A stretch of 52,626 nt of DNA, taken from positions 1 to 52,626 of the forward strand of contig JAQBNS010000056.1 of the NCBI GenBank assembly GCA_028288405.1. The letters are read 5' to 3'. Of this stretch, positions 52,002 to 52,626 are shown piece by piece; position 1 is the first letter of the stretch, and every line of letters begins with the position of its first letter. The position numbers were made by a program, and so were the translations under genes. Under the pieces are notes generated by a model, which saw only the letters and a program-made list of their open reading frames with translations, was not told the origin of the DNA and ran no database searches. Origin of the DNA: Chitinophagaceae bacterium. GTDB lineage: Bacteria; Bacteroidota; Bacteroidia; Cytophagales; Cytophagaceae.

Positions 52002-52626
52002 ATGCAGGTGGCAAAAAACATAAAAAAGTTTTCTTCTGTTCTGGAACTGATCCATCAGTTACCAGACGAAAAGACTTGCAAAATGCATCTTGCCGCTCTT
52101 CGATGGCCAACAAATAAAGACTTGTATTGTCCTCACTGCGGTAGCATGGACAAGATCTATGTCTTCAAGGATAAGATCACCTATAAATGTTCTGCTTGCT
52201 TACAGAAATTTAATGCACGTACAGGAACAGTTTATGAAGGCAGTAAAATTCCATTGCAAAAATGGTTTGTTGCCATATATCTTATGACCTCCCACAAGAA
52301 AGGGATCTCATCCATTCAATTAGCAAAAGACATCCATGTAACACAAACCACAGCTTGGTTTATGGCGCATCGAATAAGACATGGTGCTAGTGTGAAAAAT
52401 TGGGATAATGCTTTTTCTAAAGTCGTGGAAATTGACGAAACGTATATCGGGAGCAGATTGAAAAACAAACACTTCTTGCAACGCAAAGCGATTGACAACT
52501 ATTCCTCTCATTTAATTAAGACAATTGTCTTTGGGATGATAGAACGTGATGGAAAAGTGTTCGCAAAAGTTGTTCCTGATGTGAAGCAAGCAACGATTAT
52601 TCCAATCATTGAAAAGGTCGTGCAAG
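52002..52626 (+). CDS. IS1595-family transposase, 3' end outside the window
   Basis: From the ATG at 52002 the frame is open to the window end. It reads FSSVLELIHQLPDEKTC, then LRWPTNKDLYCPHCGS and YKCSACLQKFNARTG (a two-Cys-pair zinc ribbon), then KIPLQKWFVAIYLMTSHKKG, AKDIHVTQTTAWFMAHRIRH, and KVVEIDETYIG with the first Asp of the DDE/DDN centre. This is the IS1595 order. The remaining catalytic residues are beyond the edge. No right terminal repeat can be seen. Confidence 0.88.
   Translation, partial: MQVAKNIKKFSSVLELIHQLPDEKTCKMHLAALRWPTNKDLYCPHCGSMDKIYVFKDKITYKCSACLQKFNARTGTVYEGSKIPLQKWFVAIYLMTSHKKGISSIQLAKDIHVTQTTAWFMAHRIRHGASVKNWDNAFSKVVEIDETYIGSRLKNKHFLQRKAIDNYSSHLIKTIVFGMIERDGKVFAKVVPDVKQATIIPIIEKVVQ

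Noticed and set aside
1-52626. tRNA or rRNA genes
   Set aside because: Scanning for the GGTTCGAATCC-type T-loop and rRNA core strings found none outside coding sequence.

Overview
The window looks like a chromosome segment of a Bacteroidota bacterium, perhaps a Chitinophagales- or Cytophagales-like soil or water organism. The evidence is six secreted proteins ending in type IX secretion (T9SS) type A sorting domains with the YPNP/FPNP motif, many lipoproteins with a Cys-Lys-Lys start, a DUF5723 outer-membrane barrel, weak Shine-Dalgarno sequences, and dispersed intergenic palindromes. I saw no rRNA, tRNA or CRISPR array.

Region 1 (1-11.5 kb) holds small enzymes (RidA-like, RibD/DHFR-like, a TPR-Arr fusion, VOC), a large GH99-like glycan-binding exoenzyme, an SBBP beta-propeller protein, and secreted proteins or lipoproteins of unknown function. 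A family of short GC-rich palindromes (consensus near TGGCGCCGAC-N4-GTCGGCGCTAAC) is scattered only here. Two copies flank a 68-codon orphan ORF, and a decayed copy of that ORF lies 1.6 kb downstream.

Region 2 (11.5-40.8 kb) is ordinary accessory chromosome. It carries a SET-domain protein, a DUF4349 lipoprotein, an SDR, a seven-CUB/five-Big_2 T9SS adhesin, a K+ channel, a GNAT, a ThuA/CBM6 multidomain protein, a DoxX protein, a UbiA-like protein, a DUF5723 barrel, a GH81 endo-1,3-beta-glucanase, a Crp-like regulator, CsaA and an esterase. The GH99-like, GH81, ThuA/CBM6 and CUB proteins suggest extracellular polysaccharide use and surface attachment. A second dispersed repeat family (core CCCCTAAATCCCC) sits at 26.95, 31.17 and 40.8 kb. 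An AT-rich gene at 36.6-37.5 kb looks inserted.

Region 3 (40.9-52.6 kb) is an AT-rich island. Its core is a compact eight-gene minus-strand operon (47841 to 40918): a protein with an HEPN-like RN-x4-H motif, a SIR2-like Rossmann protein, a multi-TM protein, a soluble protein, a signal-peptide/TM/coiled-coil protein, an 88-aa protein, and two tandem paralogous tail-anchored-like proteins. I recognise no described system with this composition, and it is the best candidate for an undescribed, probably anti-phage, system. Upstream lie a tiny hydrophobic ORF with its own promoter-like sequence and terminator, an XRE regulator with a 119-aa partner, a divergent cluster of small proteins, a Panacea-type toxin-antitoxin pair with a palindrome over its start codon, and an IS1595-family transposase cut by the window edge.
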